This document shows positions 60,124 through 64,000 of a stretch of DNA of 64,000 bases, piece after piece. Position 1 is the stretch's first letter; each line of letters starts with the position of its first letter. The translations under genes and the position numbers were made by a program. The notes under the pieces were generated by a model. The model saw only the letters and a program-made list of their open reading frames with translations, made no database searches and was not told where the DNA came from. Source of the stretch: an uncultured Ectothiorhodospiraceae bacterium (lineage in GTDB: Bacteria > Pseudomonadota > Gammaproteobacteria > UBA9214); the NCBI GenBank assembly GCA_947259415.1, contig CAMYMI010000006.1, positions 97,094-161,093 of the forward strand. The letters run 5' to 3'.

Positions 60124-61824
60124 ATGCGGGTGGAACTGACTGGCGCGGAAATATTTGTCCATTCGTTACGGGACGAGGGGGTAGATATTATTTTCGGCTA
60201 CCCCGGCGGTGCCGTATTGCACATCTATGACGCCCTGTACAACCAGGACAAGATACAGCACATCCTGACGCGTCATGAGCAGGGAGCCACCCATGCGGCC
60301 GACGGCTATGCACGCTCCACCGGCAAGCCGGGTGTCGTACTGGTGACATCCGGTCCCGGTGCGACCAACGCGGTGACCGGTATTGCCACTGCCTACATGG
60401 ACTCCGTACCCCTGGTGGTGTTCACCGGCCAGGTGCCCACGCACCTCATCGGCAATGATGCCTTCCAGGAGGCCGACAACATCGGCATCACCCGACCCTG
60501 CGTCAAACACAATTTTCTGGTCAAGGACGTCAGGGACCTGGCTGAAACCATCAAGAAGGCCTTTTATGTTGCAACCACGGGGCGTCCCGGCCCGGTGGTC
60601 GTGGACATTCCCAAGGATATAACGGCGCAAAAGACGGAATATCACTATCCTGACAAGGTCAGCATGCGCTCCTACAATCCGGTGCATGTGGGCCATGCCG
60701 GCCAGATCAAGCGTGCGATCAAGCTGATGCTCAAGGCCAAGCGCCCGATGCTCTATACGGGGGGCGGTGTCATCCTCGGCAATGCTGCCGGGTCGCTTAC
60801 CGAACTGGCCCGATTGCTGGGCTTCCCGGTCACCAATACCCTGATGGGCCTGGGCGCCTACCCGGCAACCGACCGGCAGTTCGTCGGCATGCTTGGCATG
60901 CACGGGACCTACGAGGCAAATATGGCCATGCACCACTGTGATGTCCTGATTGCCATCGGCGCCCGGTTTGATGACCGGGTGACCGGCAATATCGAGAAGT
61001 TCTGTCCCAATGCAAGGATTGTGCACGTGGACATCGATCCCTCGAGTATTTCCAAGAACGTCAAGGTGGACGTGCCGATCGTCGGTTGTGTGGACAATGT
61101 TCTCAAGGCCATGGTCAAGCTCATCAAGGGCAGCAAGCAGCGACCGGATGAAACCACGCTCAAGGACTGGTGGCAACAGATCGAGGACTGGCGCTCGAAG
61201 GACTGCCTGAAATACGACCGCGACAGCGACCTGATCAAGCCGCAATATGTACTGGATACCCTCTACAAGGTCACCAACGGAGATGCCTTCGTGACCTCGG
61301 ACGTTGGCCAGCACCAGATGTGGGCTGCGCAGTTCTACAAGTTCGATAAACCGCGGCGCTGGATCAATTCCGGCGGACTGGGGACGATGGGGTTCGGGCT
61401 GCCGGCAGCAATGGGCGTGCAACTGGCGCATCGCGATGAGACGGTTGTGTGTGTAACCGGCGAGGGCAGCATCCAGATGTGCATTCAGGAACTCTCGACC
61501 TGCAACCAGTATGCGTTGCCACTCAAGATCGTGAACCTCAATAACCGCTACCTGGGTATGGTGCGCCAGTGGCAGGAGTTCTTCTACCAGGGTCGTTATG
61601 CCATGTCCTATATGGAATCATTGCCTGATTTCGTGAAGCTGGCCGAGAGTTACGGGCATGTGGGGATGCAGATTGACAAGCCGGGCGACGTCGAGTCGGC
61701 CCTGAAAGAGGCCATGGCCCTCAAGGACCGGCTGGTCTTCATGGACTTTATTACCGACCAGGCAGAGAATGTCTATCCGATGATCCCGGCAGGTGGCGGC
61801 CAGAACGAGATGATACTGGTATGA
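60124..61824 (+). CDS. ilvB: acetolactate synthase, large subunit
   Basis: 566 residues from the ATG at 60124, with CAGGAG upstream. [14 protein letters not shown], catalytic Glu in [14 protein letters not shown], the ThDP motif GEGSIQM...NNRYLGM, and FAD-binding central domain are present. With IlvH it joins two pyruvates to acetolactate, or pyruvate and 2-oxobutyrate, in branched amino-acid synthesis. It overlaps ilvH by four bases. Confidence 0.96.
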   Translation: MRVELTGAEIFVHSLRDEGVDIIFGYPGGAVLHIYDALYNQDKIQHILTRHEQGATHAADGYARSTGKPGVVLVTSGPGATNAVTGIATAYMDSVPLVVFTGQVPTHLIGNDAFQEADNIGITRPCVKHNFLVKDVRDLAETIKKAFYVATTGRPGPVVVDIPKDITAQKTEYHYPDKVSMRSYNPVHVGHAGQIKRAIKLMLKAKRPMLYTGGGVILGNAAGSLTELARLLGFPVTNTLMGLGAYPATDRQFVGMLGMHGTYEANMAMHHCDVLIAIGARFDDRVTGNIEKFCPNARIVHVDIDPSSISKNVKVDVPIVGCVDNVLKAMVKLIKGSKQRPDETTLKDWWQQIEDWRSKDCLKYDRDSDLIKPQYVLDTLYKVTNGDAFVTSDVGQHQMWAAQFYKFDKPRRWINSGGLGTMGFGLPAAMGVQLAHRDETVVCVTGEGSIQMCIQELSTCNQYALPLKIVNLNNRYLGMVRQWQEFFYQGRYAMSYMESLPDFVKLAESYGHVGMQIDKPGDVESALKEAMALKDRLVFMDFITDQAENVYPMIPAGGGQNEMILV

Positions 61825-62312
61825 GGCACATCATCTCGATACTGATGGAAAACGAGGCGGGGGCCCTGTCGCGGGTGGCCGGACTTTTTTCGGCCCGCGG
61901 TTACAACATCGAGTCGCTGACCGTGGCGCCGACCGAGGATCCCTCGTTGTCGCGGATGACGCTGGTCACGCGTGGCACCGACGAGATCATCGAGCAGATC
62001 ACCAAGCAGCTCAACAAGCTGATCGACGTGGTCAAGCTTATGGATATGACCGATGGCCCGCATATCGAGCGCGAGATGATGTTGACCAAGGTGCGCGCGG
62101 AGGCTCACGGGCGCGAGGAACTGAAACGGGTTTCCGATATCTTCCGGGGCCGCATCATCGATGTCACCGACAAGACCTATACGATTGAACTGACCGGTAC
62201 CGGCGACAAGCTGGATGCCTTTCTGCTGGCGCTGGACCGGGCACTGATCATCGAGGTTGTGCGTTCAGGGGTTTCGGGAATCGCCCGGGGTGAACGGGCG
62301 CTGAAGCTCTGA
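61821..62312 (+). CDS. ilvH: acetolactate synthase, small regulatory subunit
   Basis: 163 residues. N-terminal ACT domain [21 protein letters not shown] (in parts: [19 protein letters not shown]) followed by a C-terminal ACT-like domain. It confers valine feedback control on IlvB. The ATGA overlap with ilvB fits translational coupling; ilvC follows after 78 bases. Confidence 0.96.
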   Translation: MRHIISILMENEAGALSRVAGLFSARGYNIESLTVAPTEDPSLSRMTLVTRGTDEIIEQITKQLNKLIDVVKLMDMTDGPHIEREMMLTKVRAEAHGREELKRVSDIFRGRIIDVTDKTYTIELTGTGDKLDAFLLALDRALIIEVVRSGVSGIARGERALKL

Positions 62313-63407
<1,095 letters not shown>

Positions 63408-63472
63408 TCATCGGCACATCCTCCGATGGCTGTCCTGAATCGTGTAGTTGACTGAAACCCGGTGCACGGTTA

Positions 63473-64000
63473 ATGAGCCGTTATCCTGTCATTGCCAGGG
63501 AAGGGATATTGCCCTTGCTGGCCAGCGTCCTGGCGGCGGTGCTGGTGCTGAATTTTGTCGGTTTCTACCAGTCCCTGGTCTTGTGGGCGATCTGCCTGTT
63601 GCTGCTCGTTGTTTTCAGGGACCCCGTGCGCGAGGTACCATCTGTTCCACAGGCTGTTGTCTGTCCAGCGGACGGCAGGATCACCTCCATCGGCACGGCC
63701 CATGATCCCTACCTCAACCGCTCCAGCACCAAGGTAACCATGCAGATGAACCCCTACGGGGCCTATTCCACGCGCAGCCCTGTCGAAGGCAAGGTACTGG
63801 AGCCGCCAGGCAATCCAGCTAATCCCCGTGCGCCGCACGGAGTCTGGCTGCAGACCGACGAGGGCGATAACGTGGTGCTGGTGATGAACCGCGGGCCGCT
63901 GAATAATGCACCGAAGTGCTATGTGCGTTTCGGTGAGCGTGTCGGCCAGGGACAGCGCTGCGGTTTCATCCACCTGGGAGCACAGATTGATCTCTATCTT
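63473..64000 (+). CDS. phosphatidylserine decarboxylase-like protein (partial, right edge)
   Basis: An open frame from ATG 63473 runs to the end of the window (176 codons visible). Two N-terminal membrane segments (~11-26 and 35-52) precede PADGRITSIGTAHDPY and MQMNPYGAYSTRSPVEGKV (in parts), the typical start of PSD-type proenzymes. The autocleavage site (GST/GSS motif) would lie beyond the window. It would convert phosphatidylserine to phosphatidylethanolamine. In many gammaproteobacteria psd and pssA follow ilvC. Confidence 0.88.
   Translation, partial: MSRYPVIAREGILPLLASVLAAVLVLNFVGFYQSLVLWAICLLLLVVFRDPVREVPSVPQAVVCPADGRITSIGTAHDPYLNRSSTKVTMQMNPYGAYSTRSPVEGKVLEPPGNPANPRAPHGVWLQTDEGDNVVLVMNRGPLNNAPKCYVRFGERVGQGQRCGFIHLGAQIDLYL

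Noticed and set aside
61453-61560. GEG instead of GDG in the thiamine diphosphate motif of IlvB as a possible defect
   Set aside because: As far as I recall, large subunits of related gammaproteobacteria also carry GEG here, so it is not evidence of loss.

Overview
The window is a GC-rich chromosomal segment of a gammaproteobacterium. Several gene orders are conserved in that class: rsxABCDGE followed by nth, metG divergent from mrp, purM-purN, rpoE-rseABC-mucD-lepA-lepB-rnc-era-recO-pdxJ-acpS, and ilvB-ilvH-ilvC followed by a phosphatidylserine decarboxylase. A Gly/Tyr/Arg-rich secreted repeat protein at the left edge (reminiscent in composition of sulfur globule proteins) and the rsx genes would fit a Chromatiales-like, possibly sulfur-oxidising lineage, but no taxonomic marker here settles that. 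No rRNA, tRNA, CRISPR array, prophage or transposase gene was seen.

Layout. 1-9.5 kb is accessory: the repeat protein, two membrane proteins without assigned function, a YceI-like protein behind a candidate Fur box, a very long coiled-coil protein ending in degenerate GGDEF and EVL-type EAL domains (FimX-like) that is split by a perfect 23-bp tandem duplication, and a secreted protein coupled to a TlpA-type thioredoxin. 9.7-15.4 kb (minus strand) is a copper-RiPP type hvfABCD cluster whose precursor carries ten EGKCG motifs, followed by an FMN glutamate-synthase-like protein and a CPA1 antiporter. 15.5-21.4 kb is rsxABCDGE-nth. 21.9-31.4 kb holds metG, a broken mrp, dcd, purM-purN-DUF3108 and a DUF2066/CDP-alcohol transferase/hda operon. 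32-38 kb holds arsC-wrbA-DUF2069, a class I fumarase, a second TlpA-like protein, acylphosphatase and nadB. 38-49.4 kb is the sigma-E envelope-stress operon running into the translation and maturation genes. 49.4-54.7 kb has a solitary HPt protein, cysM, a YdbH-like AsmA-type protein with a YdbL-like lipoprotein, and a DEDDy exonuclease. 54.8-60 kb has rlmD, proS, a lytic transglycosylase, two DUF4124-type proteins and a MIF-like protein. 60-64 kb is ilvBHC behind a leader terminator, then a truncated psd.

Three things stand out. (1) Two conserved-looking genes are broken by clean multi-base events: the 23-bp duplication in the FimX-like gene, and about 61 bp missing from mrp that would carry the DLPPGTG motif. 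(2) A family of inverted-repeat intergenic elements (arms like CACCGCAGAGACGC...GCGTCTCTGCGGTG) sits at no fewer than eight loci, some with other palindromes nested inside. (3) The hvf locus is unusually motif-rich and carries a Fur-like palindrome in its promoter region. All names are from reading the sequence; no database search was possible.
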